Source of the DNA: Hominenteromicrobium mulieris
GTDB taxonomy: Bacteria > Bacillota > Clostridia > Oscillospirales > Acutalibacteraceae
DNA: 64,000 nucleotides
Strand: one strand, 5' to 3'
NCBI RefSeq assembly: GCF_020687165.1
Contig: NZ_JAJEQC010000002.1
The translations under genes were made by a program, and so were the position numbers. How positions within the stretch are numbered: the stretch's first letter is position 1; the number at the start of each line of letters is the position of its first letter. The notes beneath the pieces are model-generated. The model ran no database searches and had not been told where the DNA came from. It saw only the letters and a program-made list of their open reading frames with translations. This document shows positions 50,781 through 59,222 of this stretch, piece by piece.

Positions 50781-52073
50781 ATGGAAGAATATGAACTGGA
50801 ACATACGGGCTGTGCCCGGCAGGAAGCGGTTTTGGTGCGCGGCGGCAATCGCCTTTGCGGCGAGCTCACCGTGCAGGGCGCGAAAAACAGCACGCTGCCG
50901 CTGCTTGCGGCGGCACTCCTCTGTGAGGGCGAAACGGTGCTGCACAACTGCCCCGCACTGTCTGACGTGCACACGGCAGTCACCATTTTGCGGCGGCTCG
51001 GATGCCGCTGTACCCACACGGGCGATACCTTAACGGTCTGCGCGGACGGCATGACCCGCTGCGATATTCCCCACAGCCTCATGCGGGAGATGCGCTCGTC
51101 CATCGTGTTTTTGGGCGCGATTCTGTCCCGCTGCGGCGAAGCAAGATTGTCGTTTCCCGGCGGGTGCGAGCTCGGCCCAAGGCCCATCGATCTGCATTTG
51201 GAGGCGCTGCGCAAGCTCGGCGCAGAAATTCGCGAAGAGCACGGTTGCCTGCTGTGCACTGCGCCCGGCGGGCTGCGCGGCGGGTTCGTCTCGCTTGCGT
51301 TCCCAAGCGTCGGCGCAACGGAAAACCTGCTGCTCGCCGCCGCCCGCGCCAAGGGCACAACGGTGCTCACAAACGCCGCGCGTGAGCCGGAGATTGAAGA
51401 TCTCGCCGGGTACTTAAACCGCTGCGGCGCACACATTCACGGCGCGGGCGAAAGCTGCATCGTCATCGAAGGCGTGCCGCACCTTTACGGCAGCACATAC
51501 ACCGTCATGCCGGACCGCATCGCCGCCGCAACATACATGGCCGCGGCCGCCGTCACGGGCGGTACGGTGCTTCTGCGTGATGTCAACAGCGAGCACCTTT
51601 TGCCGGTTTTGTCGGCGTTTGAAAGCACCGGCTGCGCCGTAATGCAGTCCGGCAGCGAATTATTATTGCGCGCACCGCAGAGATTAAAACCCGTGCGCCA
51701 CGTGCGCACCATGCCGTACCCCGGTTTCCCTACGGATGCGCAGGCGCCCGTCATGACCATGGCGGCGGTGGGGGACGGCACCAGTATTTTTGTAGAGAAC
51801 ATTTTTGAAAGCCGCTATAAGCATGCCGGTGAGCTCAACCGGCTCGGCGCGAAGATCAAGTTAGAGGGCAAGGTGGCTGTCATAGAGGGCGTGCCGCAGC
51901 TTTCCGGTGCGCCGGTCTCGGCAGAGGATTTGCGCGGCGGCGCGGCGCTTGTCATCGCAGGCCTTGCGGCGCAGGGCGAAACACAGGTGATGCACCCGCA
52001 GTACATCGACCGCGGCTATGCGCACTTTGAAGAGAATTTAAGGGCGCTCGGCGCAGACGTATACCGAATATAG
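50781..52073 (+). CDS. murA: UDP-N-acetylglucosamine 1-carboxyvinyltransferase
   Basis: It starts peptidoglycan precursor synthesis from UDP-GlcNAc and PEP. The 430-residue enzyme has GAKNSTLPLLAA near 34-45 and the active loop PGGCELGPRPIDLHL near 120 with the PEP-binding Cys, so sensitivity to fosfomycin-like inhibitors is expected for the family. The ATG at 50781 follows GGGGTG; the GTG at 50775 is an alternative. It shares the EPT fold with AroA at 9784. Confidence 0.93.
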   Translation: MEEYELEHTGCARQEAVLVRGGNRLCGELTVQGAKNSTLPLLAAALLCEGETVLHNCPALSDVHTAVTILRRLGCRCTHTGDTLTVCADGMTRCDIPHSLMREMRSSIVFLGAILSRCGEARLSFPGGCELGPRPIDLHLEALRKLGAEIREEHGCLLCTAPGGLRGGFVSLAFPSVGATENLLLAAARAKGTTVLTNAAREPEIEDLAGYLNRCGAHIHGAGESCIVIEGVPHLYGSTYTVMPDRIAAATYMAAAAVTGGTVLLRDVNSEHLLPVLSAFESTGCAVMQSGSELLLRAPQRLKPVRHVRTMPYPGFPTDAQAPVMTMAAVGDGTSIFVENIFESRYKHAGELNRLGAKIKLEGKVAVIEGVPQLSGAPVSAEDLRGGAALVIAGLAAQGETQVMHPQYIDRGYAHFEENLRALGADVYRI

Positions 52074-52115
52074 AGCGAAAAGTAAGAGATAAAACGTGAA
52101 AAACGGAGGCTGAAC

Positions 52116-53171
52116 ATGGCGCGTACTCCACGCAGCGCAGCGGAAAAGCTCGCAATGAGAAAGAAAAAAAGCAGGGCGCTGCTCCTGTTCAATATAATCG
52201 CATTCAGCGTCGTCGTCATCGGCGCGGTCCTTTTGTGCATTTTCGTGTTTTTCAAGGTGGGCAACGTCACATTTACGTCAGATGCCGGCTACGATGAAGC
52301 CGATATCCGCCGCGTGTGCGGCATCAACGAGGGCGATAACCTCGTGCTGCTGGAAACGGAAAGCCGCGAAAAAGCGCTTGAGCACCGTTTCCCGTACATT
52401 GAAAGCGCAAAGATCGTAAAGCATATCCCTTCCACCATTGAAATTGAAATTACCCCCGCCGAAACGGCGTTTTCCGTCGCGTGCGACGCGGGTTATCTCT
52501 ATGTAAGTGCTTCCGGCAAGGTGCTGGAGATCGCTTCACAGCCGTGCGAGGGCACGACTGTGGTGCTCGGGGCAAATCCCACGAACACAAAGCCCAGCGA
52601 AACGATCACGTTCGGCGATGATTCCGTCAAAGAAGTCTATAACGCCATCGCGGAGCAGATGACGAAAAACGAGACGCAGAACGTCACGGAGATCAACATG
52701 ACGAACCCCTACGACCTTACGCTGACGTATGATAACCGCATCACGTTCCGTTTCGGCAACATGAACGGCATGTCCTACAAAATGGCGTTTGGCCTCGAGA
52801 TGCTGCGTCAAATGGAAACGAGCGGCGAGATCACCGAGGAGACCGTCGGCTCCATCGATCTTTCCGTTGTGCCGGAGAAAAATAAGGCGTTTTACGAGGA
52901 AGACCGCACCGCAGCCTCCGCCACGCCCGCACCCGGTGATGCCGCAGGCCGCACGGACGGCTCAGACAGCACCGCAAACGGCGACGGGGAGAACGGCGAT
53001 ACTGCCAATCCCACGGGTGATGCCGCAGGCCGCACGGACGGCTCAGACAGCACCGCAAACGGCGACGGGGAGAACGGCGATACTGCCAATCCAACGGGTG
53101 ATACCGACGGCATCACGGACCCCGCAGCAGACGACAGCGGTGACAACACAGGCGACGCCGAAAACGTGTAA
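52116..53171 (+). CDS. ftsQ: FtsQ/DivIB division protein with a repetitive acidic tail
   Basis: A 351-residue bitopic divisome protein. A basic cytoplasmic start is followed by one membrane segment (LLFNIIAFSVVVIGAVLLCIF near 23-43), the POTRA domain (GNVTFTSDAGYDEADIRRV onward) and the beta domain to about 265. The remaining 85 residues are Asp-, Gly-, Thr- and Asn-rich and include a 27-residue unit repeated twice. The tail lies outside the membrane and is probably disordered. CGGAGG precedes the ATG. Confidence 0.88.
   Translation: MARTPRSAAEKLAMRKKKSRALLLFNIIAFSVVVIGAVLLCIFVFFKVGNVTFTSDAGYDEADIRRVCGINEGDNLVLLETESREKALEHRFPYIESAKIVKHIPSTIEIEITPAETAFSVACDAGYLYVSASGKVLEIASQPCEGTTVVLGANPTNTKPSETITFGDDSVKEVYNAIAEQMTKNETQNVTEINMTNPYDLTLTYDNRITFRFGNMNGMSYKMAFGLEMLRQMETSGEITEETVGSIDLSVVPEKNKAFYEEDRTAASATPAPGDAAGRTDGSDSTANGDGENGDTANPTGDAAGRTDGSDSTANGDGENGDTANPTGDTDGITDPAADDSGDNTGDAENV
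52935..53096. repeat. 81-bp tandem duplication in ftsQ
   Basis: Units 52935-53015 and 53016-53096 differ at only one base seen near the end (CCCAC versus CCAAC). A few bases of a third unit follow from 53097. The period equals 27 codons, so the frame is kept. Confidence 0.92.
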
Positions 53172-53301
53172 AATTTGGAAGCGTTCCCCTGTTTTTCACA
53201 AGTTTTTCGGGTAATTTGAACAGCCCCGGTACCATAGATTTCCCGAAAACCGCTGTAAAGTAAAAATATTTGCAAAGGCCCACTTTTTTGCCGCTTTCAT
53301 C

Positions 53302-53330
53302 TTGAATTTTGGCGGGAAAAGTGATAAATT
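53302..53330 (+). promoter_or_regulatory. Sigma-A promoter of ftsZ
   Basis: TTGAAT (53302-53307) and TAAATT (53325-53330) have a 17-base spacer. The leader of about 190 bases carries three close GTAAAG copies near 53347-53378. No gene is seen in 53172-53526. Confidence 0.65.
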
Positions 53331-53526
53331 ATAGTGTATGAAGCTATGTAAAGCTGAAAGACTGTAAAGAACTGTAAAGGTATGGCCCTTTATGGGACGC
53401 TATCCGGCGGATTTGATCGAAGCTCGAGAGAAAACCGTTTTGAATCCGGAGGCGGCGTGATGAATGAAAATCCCGGATCCGTGCGGATCGTTAACGGTTA
53501 AAGACCAAATCAAGGAGGAACATAAA

Positions 53527-54639
53527 ATGCCGTTTGAAATTGATAACATGCTTGAAGAGACCCCCCAGACCATTAAGGTCGTTGGTGTAGGCGGCGGCGG
53601 CGGAAACGCCGTAAACCGCATGGCAGATGCCGGCGTGCAGCACGTCGAGCTCGTCTGCATGAATACAGACCGTCAGGCACTGTCCCGCTCGCAGGCCAAG
53701 ACCCGCGTGCAGATCGGTGAAAAGAATACACAGGGCAGAGGCGCAGGCTCCAAGCCGGAGGTTGGCGCAAAGGCTGCCGAGGAGAGCCGCGAGCTGATCG
53801 CAGCTACCCTCAAGGGCGCAGACATGGTCTTCGTCACCGCCGGTATGGGCGGCGGCACCGGCACAGGTGCAGCACCGGTCGTTGCAGAGATTGCAAAGGA
53901 TATGGGTGCCCTCACCGTCGGCATCGTCACAAAGCCGTTCGCTTTTGAAGGCAAGCGCCGTATGGATCAGGCAGAAAAGGGCATTGCAGAGCTGCGCAAG
54001 CACGTCGATTCCCTCGTTGTCATCCCGAACGAAAGACTGAAGCTCGTCAGCGAGCAGCGCATTACGCTTGCAAACGCATTCAGCATCGCCGATGACGTTC
54101 TCCGTCAGGGCGTACAGAGCATTTCCGACCTCATCCAGATCCCGGGCATCGTCAACCTCGACTTCGAGGATGTCAAGTCCATCATGCAGGATGCAGGCTA
54201 TGCACACATGGGTGTCGGCCGTGCGGCAGGCAAGGACAAGGCAGAGCAGGCAGCTGTTGCGGCTATCTCCAGTCCGCTGCTTGAGACCGCTATCGCAGGC
54301 GCTAAGGGCGTCATCATCAACATCAAGTCCTCTCCGGACATCGCCCTCGACGAGATCGATGTCGCGTCTCAGCTCATCACCGAGCGCGCAAGCGAGGATG
54401 CAAACATCATTTGGGGTGCTGCATTCGACGAGACGATGGAAGACGAGATGATGGTCACCGTTATCGCGACCGGCTTCGATGGCATGAACGGCGAAAAGAC
54501 CCAGAAGCCTGCAACTCCGGCTATCAGCGACGCAGACCTCTTTGGCAACCCGTCTGCGCCGAGCACCGGCAGCACAACTTCCGCGAAGAGCGACGATGAT
54601 ACCTTCTCCGACATCATGTCCATCTTCAACAGAAAGTAA
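53527..54639 (+). CDS. ftsZ: Cell division protein FtsZ
   Basis: The tubulin-like GTPase that forms the Z ring. The 370-residue protein has GVGGGGGNAVNRM near 17-29, the signature GGGTGTGAAPVVAEIAK near 105-121 and the T7 region NLDFEDVKSIM near 207. A short linker ends in FSDIMSIFNRK, the tail that binds FtsA, SepF or ZapA-like partners. AAGGAGG precedes the ATG at 53527. No ftsA is present in the window. Confidence 0.97.
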   Translation: MPFEIDNMLEETPQTIKVVGVGGGGGNAVNRMADAGVQHVELVCMNTDRQALSRSQAKTRVQIGEKNTQGRGAGSKPEVGAKAAEESRELIAATLKGADMVFVTAGMGGGTGTGAAPVVAEIAKDMGALTVGIVTKPFAFEGKRRMDQAEKGIAELRKHVDSLVVIPNERLKLVSEQRITLANAFSIADDVLRQGVQSISDLIQIPGIVNLDFEDVKSIMQDAGYAHMGVGRAAGKDKAEQAAVAAISSPLLETAIAGAKGVIINIKSSPDIALDEIDVASQLITERASEDANIIWGAAFDETMEDEMMVTVIATGFDGMNGEKTQKPATPAISDADLFGNPSAPSTGSTTSAKSDDDTFSDIMSIFNRK

Positions 54640-54658
54640 TTTAGAATTACAAATCAAG

Positions 54659-54688
54659 CAGGGTATCGTTCTCGATACCCTGTCTTTA
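54659..54688 (+). terminator. Terminator after ftsZ
   Basis: CAGGGTATCG (54659-54668) pairs with CGATACCCTG (54673-54682), with a T-rich tail interrupted by C. Confidence 0.78.
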
Positions 54689-54716
54689 TAAAATGTACTT
54701 TTGGGAGGAAAATAAA

Positions 54717-55109
54717 ATGAGCTTGATCAAAGGCATTCACCACGTGGCACTGCGTCCGACGTATGCGCAGTTTGAAAAAGCAAAAACGTTCTATCTCGAC
54801 CTGCTCGGCCTCAAGGTCGTGCGCCAGTGGGGCGACGAAAAATACCCCTGCATGATGATCTCCACCGGGGACAACAGCTGCATCGAAGTGCTTCCCGTCC
54901 CGGAAGAGAACGATGTGCCGCTGGAAGGCAAGTTTGCCCATCTCGCGCTCGCAACAGATGATACCGACGGTTGTGTTGCCCGTGTCCGTGAAGCCGGCTA
55001 CGAGATCACCATCGAACCGAAAGATGTAGAGCTTTCTGACATCACCGCGCGCATTGCGTTCTGCACCGGCCCCTGCGGCGAAATCGTCGAGTTCTTTGAC
55101 CAGAAGTAA
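54717..55109 (+). CDS. VOC family (glyoxalase-like) protein
   Basis: A 130-residue protein of the vicinal oxygen chelate fold. The start GIHHVALRP near 5-13 has the metal-binding His, FYLDLLGLKVVRQW follows, HLALATDD near 75 supplies another His, and GEIVEFFD at the end supplies the Glu. Members include lactoylglutathione lyases and dioxygenases; the reaction here is not determined. GGGAGGA precedes the ATG at 54717. Confidence 0.88.
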   Translation: MSLIKGIHHVALRPTYAQFEKAKTFYLDLLGLKVVRQWGDEKYPCMMISTGDNSCIEVLPVPEENDVPLEGKFAHLALATDDTDGCVARVREAGYEITIEPKDVELSDITARIAFCTGPCGEIVEFFDQK

Positions 55110-55137
55110 GCCGATTTACAAAATTAAATTACCCAAA

Positions 55138-55171
55138 AGCAGAGTTTGAGGAGCTTTCCTCAAGCTCTGCT
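55138..55171 (+). terminator. Hairpin after the VOC gene
   Basis: AGCAGAGTTTGAGG (55138-55151) and CCTCAAGCTCTGCT (55158-55171) pair with one mismatch; the T tail is weak. Confidence 0.6.
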
Positions 55172-55219
55172 TGCATATTTGGCGGGTTTTCAGCCGCTAA
55201 CCAAAAGGAGATTTTTGTT

Positions 55220-56380
55220 ATGACCGATCTCATTTTGCGGATCTTTGTCCGCGATCATAAAAATACCGAGGATCCTGCCGTGCGCGATAAATGCGGCCGC
55301 GTGGCGGGTGCCGTCGGTATCGTCACAAATTTTCTGCTTTTTTTGATGAAGATTATCGTCGGCACGGTTTTTCACAGTGTTTCCGTCACGGCCGATGCCG
55401 TCAATAACCTCACAGATTCCGGCTCGTCCGTCGTCACGCTCATCGGCTTTAAAATGGCAAGTAAGCCGGCGGATGAAAAGCACCCGTTCGGCCACGCGCG
55501 CATCGAGTATCTTTCGGGCGTCATCGTCTCGTTCATCGTCATTTTCCTCGGGCTTCAGCTCGGCATGTCGTCCATTGAGAAAATCCTCACGCCGGAGGAA
55601 AACGCCCTCACGCCCGTCGCCCTCGTTGTGCTCGTCATTTCCATTCTGGCAAAGCTCTGGCAGTGCCTCTTTTACCGCAAGGTCGGCCGCATGATCAAAT
55701 CCGAGTCCGTCGAAGCCACGTCCAAGGACAGCCGCAACGATGTCATCGCCACAAGCGTCGTGCTGCTCGGCGCCGTCATTACCATGCTCACCGGCGTGAA
55801 TTTGGACGGCTACATGGGCGCGGCGGTTGCGCTGTTCATCGTGTTCTCCGGCGTGCAGCTTACAATCAGCACCGCAGATCCTCTCCTCGGCCAAGCGCCG
55901 GAGGGAGAACTCGTACAGACCATTACCGAGAAAATGCTCTCGTATCCCGGCATCATCGGCATGCATGACCTTGCTGTGCACAACTACGGCGTGGGCCGCT
56001 GTTTTGCCTCTGCCCATTGTGAGGTCGATGCCAAAAACGACATTCTCGTCAGCCACGATCTCATCGATAACATCGAGCGTGATTTCAGCCGTGACCTCTG
56101 TATCCACATGGTCATTCACCTTGACCCCGTTATCGTCGGCGATGCCCGCACCGATGCGCTGCACCGCAAAGTGCAGTCGCTCGTCACCGCGCTGTACCCC
56201 ACCGTCACCATTCACGATTTCCGCGTCATCTGGGGCGTTACGCACAGTAATATCGTGTTCGACGCAGCCGTGCCGTTTTCGGTGAAGGACAGCGACGCCG
56301 TCATCACCCAAAAGTTAGAGGCCGAAATTCAAAAGCTCGACCCCGATTATCGCACCGTTGTCACCATAGACCGCAGATAA
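55220..56380 (+). CDS. Cation diffusion facilitator family transporter
   Basis: A 386-residue inner membrane divalent cation exporter (Zn, Mn or Fe in exchange for protons). It has six membrane segments; the metal site motif in helix 2 (SVTADAVNNLTDSGSS near 55-70) has the Asp pair region, and HPFGHARIEYLSG near 90 follows. The C-terminal cytoplasmic domain has the usual GMHDLAVHNYG. It is longer than minimal CDF proteins, with an extended C-terminal region. AAAGGAG precedes the ATG. Confidence 0.92.
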   Translation: MTDLILRIFVRDHKNTEDPAVRDKCGRVAGAVGIVTNFLLFLMKIIVGTVFHSVSVTADAVNNLTDSGSSVVTLIGFKMASKPADEKHPFGHARIEYLSGVIVSFIVIFLGLQLGMSSIEKILTPEENALTPVALVVLVISILAKLWQCLFYRKVGRMIKSESVEATSKDSRNDVIATSVVLLGAVITMLTGVNLDGYMGAAVALFIVFSGVQLTISTADPLLGQAPEGELVQTITEKMLSYPGIIGMHDLAVHNYGVGRCFASAHCEVDAKNDILVSHDLIDNIERDFSRDLCIHMVIHLDPVIVGDARTDALHRKVQSLVTALYPTVTIHDFRVIWGVTHSNIVFDAAVPFSVKDSDAVITQKLEAEIQKLDPDYRTVVTIDRR

Positions 56381-56382
56381 GT

Positions 56383-56428
56383 AAAGCACGCCGGTTCCCG
56401 AAATTCATCGGAAAGGGGCGTGCTTTTT
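56383..56428. terminator. Bidirectional terminator between the CDF and PepD genes
   Basis: AAAGCACGCC (56383-56392) pairs perfectly with GGCGTGCTTT (56417-56426), with T5 on the plus strand. Confidence 0.85.
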
Positions 56429-56453
56429 AATATTTATATCAAATTATAAATAT

Positions 56454-57896
56454 TTATTTCAACCTGCCAAGCAGCGTTTTGAGGAAATCATACACGCGGT
56501 CAAACGATTTTAGATTCATGTATTCGTCTGTCGTGTGGCAGTTTTCGCCGATGGGCGCGAACATCACAATGTCCAGCCCCTCCATGCGCGGCAGTAAAGA
56601 GCAGCATTCAAGTCCGCCCGGGCACGCCGTCTCCATCATCTCGTGGCCGTACACTTCTTTCATCAGGTCGGCCGTCATGCGGCGCATGTAGGAGTTCGGC
56701 TGGTATTCCCAGGAGTCATAGCGCAGGCTCGTCTCAAGCGTGAAGCCGCAGAGTTCAGCCAAGCGCTTCACGCGGCCGAGCACACTGTTTTTAAAGCTGC
56801 GGCTCGCCGCACGGTCGGACATCACCAGTTCAAATGCGCCGCCGTTTAACGATACCGTGCCCACGTTGTTCGTCGCCGTCATCTCCTCGCCCGCGGTCCG
56901 GATTGCCACCGTGTTCGAGGGCATCAGGTAGATCAAATCGACAATCGCCTGCGTATCGGCATCCGAAAGCATCTCGTTCGCCGCCGCATCGCGGATTTCA
57001 AGCGTCAAATTCTGCTTGCCGTCCTGCAATTCGCGGTCGATTTTCTCAAGCTCGCCGTTTAAAATCGCCTTCACAGTGTCCGGTTCGTCGCAGAGGATCA
57101 CCGTTTTCGTCTCCACCGGCGCATAGTTTTCCGCTTCGCCGCCCGCCATGGTGGAAAGTCGGTACACCGCACCGTTTTCGGAAAGCGCATTAAGCAAACG
57201 CGCCGTGATCTTAATCGCATTGAACTGCTCCGGGTGCACCATTGCGCCGGAGTGCACCGGCTGCACGCCGGAAACCGTCAGCATGAGGGCCGCGCCCTTT
57301 GCAGGCTCCGTCTCGCACGTTTTCGTCAGTTTCATCAGGTCGCTCGTAAAGCAGGAAACACAGCTTGTGTATTCCACCGTCTCGCCCATCACGTCAAGGC
57401 CGATCATTCTTCTGGATTTCAGCTTGCCCGCGTCCAGCGCGTCCACGCCGTTGCAGCCGTTTTCCTCCTGCACCGTAAAGACGAGCTCCAGCGGCGGGTG
57501 GGGGAAATCCTCCTCCATCACAGCCAGCATGTACGCCACGCCGTAACCGTCGTCCGCGCCGAGCGTCGTGTCCTTCGCGCGGATGTCGCCCTTGTCGTCG
57601 ACATAAATCTCAATGGGGTCATGCGAAAAATCATGCGTGCTCTCGGGTGTTTTCACGCATACCATGTCCATGTGCCCCTCCAGCATCACGACAGGCGCGT
57701 CTTCGTACCCTTTAGAAGCCGGCTTGCGCACGATGACATTCCAAAATTTGTCCTGCTCGTAGTTTAAACCGAGCTTTTCCGCAACGGAACACACGTAGTC
57801 GCTTACGGCTTTTTCTTCGGTTGAGGGGTGCGGAATGCCGCAGATTGCCTCAAAATATTTCTGGTTCGGTTTTGTTTGGTCGAGTACGAATGCCAT
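56454..57896 (-). CDS. pepD: Aminoacyl-histidine dipeptidase (M20 family)
   Basis: A 480-residue zinc dipeptidase that splits dipeptides such as carnosine-like Xaa-His. Metal-site motifs are LEGHMDMVC near 72-80, TLGADDGYGVA near 110, EENGCNGV near 140 and the late HTTDEYMNL with the last His. ATG 57896 has GAAAGGACG upstream. It follows the glycosyltransferase by 20 bases and is probably cotranscribed, though the functions look unrelated. Confidence 0.92.
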   Translation of the reverse strand: MAFVLDQTKPNQKYFEAICGIPHPSTEEKAVSDYVCSVAEKLGLNYEQDKFWNVIVRKPASKGYEDAPVVMLEGHMDMVCVKTPESTHDFSHDPIEIYVDDKGDIRAKDTTLGADDGYGVAYMLAVMEEDFPHPPLELVFTVQEENGCNGVDALDAGKLKSRRMIGLDVMGETVEYTSCVSCFTSDLMKLTKTCETEPAKGAALMLTVSGVQPVHSGAMVHPEQFNAIKITARLLNALSENGAVYRLSTMAGGEAENYAPVETKTVILCDEPDTVKAILNGELEKIDRELQDGKQNLTLEIRDAAANEMLSDADTQAIVDLIYLMPSNTVAIRTAGEEMTATNNVGTVSLNGGAFELVMSDRAASRSFKNSVLGRVKRLAELCGFTLETSLRYDSWEYQPNSYMRRMTADLMKEVYGHEMMETACPGGLECCSLLPRMEGLDIVMFAPIGENCHTTDEYMNLKSFDRVYDFLKTLLGRLK

Positions 57897-57916
57897 GTTA
57901 AACGTCCTTTCCGCGC

Positions 57917-58786
57917 TCACGCCTCCGAAGAGGAGATGAGATATTTGAAAATCTGCAGCTTGTTTTCTTCGTACAGCCCAAGCTGCTCGTATAATTCCTT
58001 GTAGTAGCTGAAAAGCGCCGTGCGCGCCGTAATCGCCGTGCGCACCTTCGTCAGATGCACCGCGCTGCCGGGGTTGTCGTAGTAGTTGTAGATTGGCGCG
58101 GTCAGCGCAAAAAACCGTTCTGCATAGCGTATGTACGTCAAATTAAAATACAGGTCTTCGCTCCACGTCATTTCCTCGCTGCACCGCACGTCCGTGTGTG
58201 CGCGCACCAAATCGGCGCGGTAAAGCTTGTTCCACATCACGCCGTAGTAAAAGCTCGCCGGCTCCTGCATTAGCCCGCAGGCGAATTCCTCCTTTGTCAT
58301 AAAGCCCATCGGCAGAAAGCCGAATGTCTGGAATTTCGCCAGCTGCTCCGTCAGCTGCTTCTTTTTATTCGGCAAAAGCGGGTCAAGCTTCGCTTCCTTT
58401 TTCGGCTTGTACGGCACAATGCGGTTATACGCCGCAATGACGAGATCGGCGTTGTTATCCTCCGCACGCTGGACGAGGAGCTCTGTCGCAAACGGCTCCA
58501 GTGTGTCGTCCGCGTCCACAAACTGCAAATATTTGCCCCGCGCCATGCGCATGCCGAGGTTCCGCGTCGCCGAAACGCCGGAGTTTTCCTTATCAATCAA
58601 AACGATGCGCGCGTCTGCCTTCGAGAGCATCTCGCACACCGGGTAGCTCACGTCCTTAGAGCCGTCGTTCAAAAGCAATATTTCAAGATTTTCATACGTC
58701 TGCCGCCGAATGCTCTCCACGCAGCGCACAATGTTGTTCTGCGCGTTGTAGATCGGCACGATCACGCTGACAAGCGGTTTCTGCAT
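57917..58786 (-). CDS. Family 2 glycosyltransferase
   Basis: A 289-residue GT-A enzyme. VSVIVPIYNAQNNIVRCVESI near 7-27 is the family start, NDGSKD near 41 binds the nucleotide sugar, and the metal motif DADD lies near 93. No membrane segment is seen, so it acts in the cytoplasm on cell-surface precursors. ATG 58786 has AGGAAAGGAAG 7 bases upstream; a TTG codon one codon earlier is less likely. Donor and acceptor are unknown. Confidence 0.88.
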   Translation of the reverse strand: MQKPLVSVIVPIYNAQNNIVRCVESIRRQTYENLEILLLNDGSKDVSYPVCEMLSKADARIVLIDKENSGVSATRNLGMRMARGKYLQFVDADDTLEPFATELLVQRAEDNNADLVIAAYNRIVPYKPKKEAKLDPLLPNKKKQLTEQLAKFQTFGFLPMGFMTKEEFACGLMQEPASFYYGVMWNKLYRADLVRAHTDVRCSEEMTWSEDLYFNLTYIRYAERFFALTAPIYNYYDNPGSAVHLTKVRTAITARTALFSYYKELYEQLGLYEENKLQIFKYLISSSEA

Positions 58787-59012
58787 CAAAATACTTCCTT
58801 TCCTGCATCATGCTCCGTTTTTCCCTATTTTACCGCAGAAAGTTCCGGAAGAAAAGACTTTTTGAACATTCTGCTTGCAAATCCGGTGAACACACCAAAT
58901 TGACCAGTGCAAAATTAGCCAAAACGCATATTGACTTAAAGCAAACTTTTAATGTTATAGAAATGTATGCGGAGTCACACCCGCACATAACGAATTCTTA
59001 GGAGGAGTTTTC

Positions 59013-59177
59013 GTGAAACCCAAGGTTTATTTCACAAAAACGGTCACCCCTGAAAAGGTCATTGAAATGTATAAGCAGCTCGATTGCAAGCTGCCCGGCA
59101 ACGTCGCCATTAAGGTGCATTCCGGCGAGTTCGGCAACAAAAACTTCCTGCGCCACCCGATTGACGAACCAACCTGA
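59013..59177 (+). pseudogene. Truncated DUF362 gene (N-terminal 54 residues)
   Basis: GTG 59013 has TAGGAGGAG upstream. The 54 residues (KVYFTKTVTPEKVIEMYKQL near 4-23, then GNVAIKVHSGE and GNKNFLR) match the N-terminus of DUF362 iron-sulfur proteins, which are normally about 370 residues. Similarity stops after FLR and a TGA follows 6 codons later. The rest is absent, so most of the gene was deleted; a small peptide may still be made. Confidence 0.75.
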
Positions 59178-59222
59178 ATATAGTAGAATACAGGTAAAGA
59201 ACAACATTTGGAGGATTGGGAT

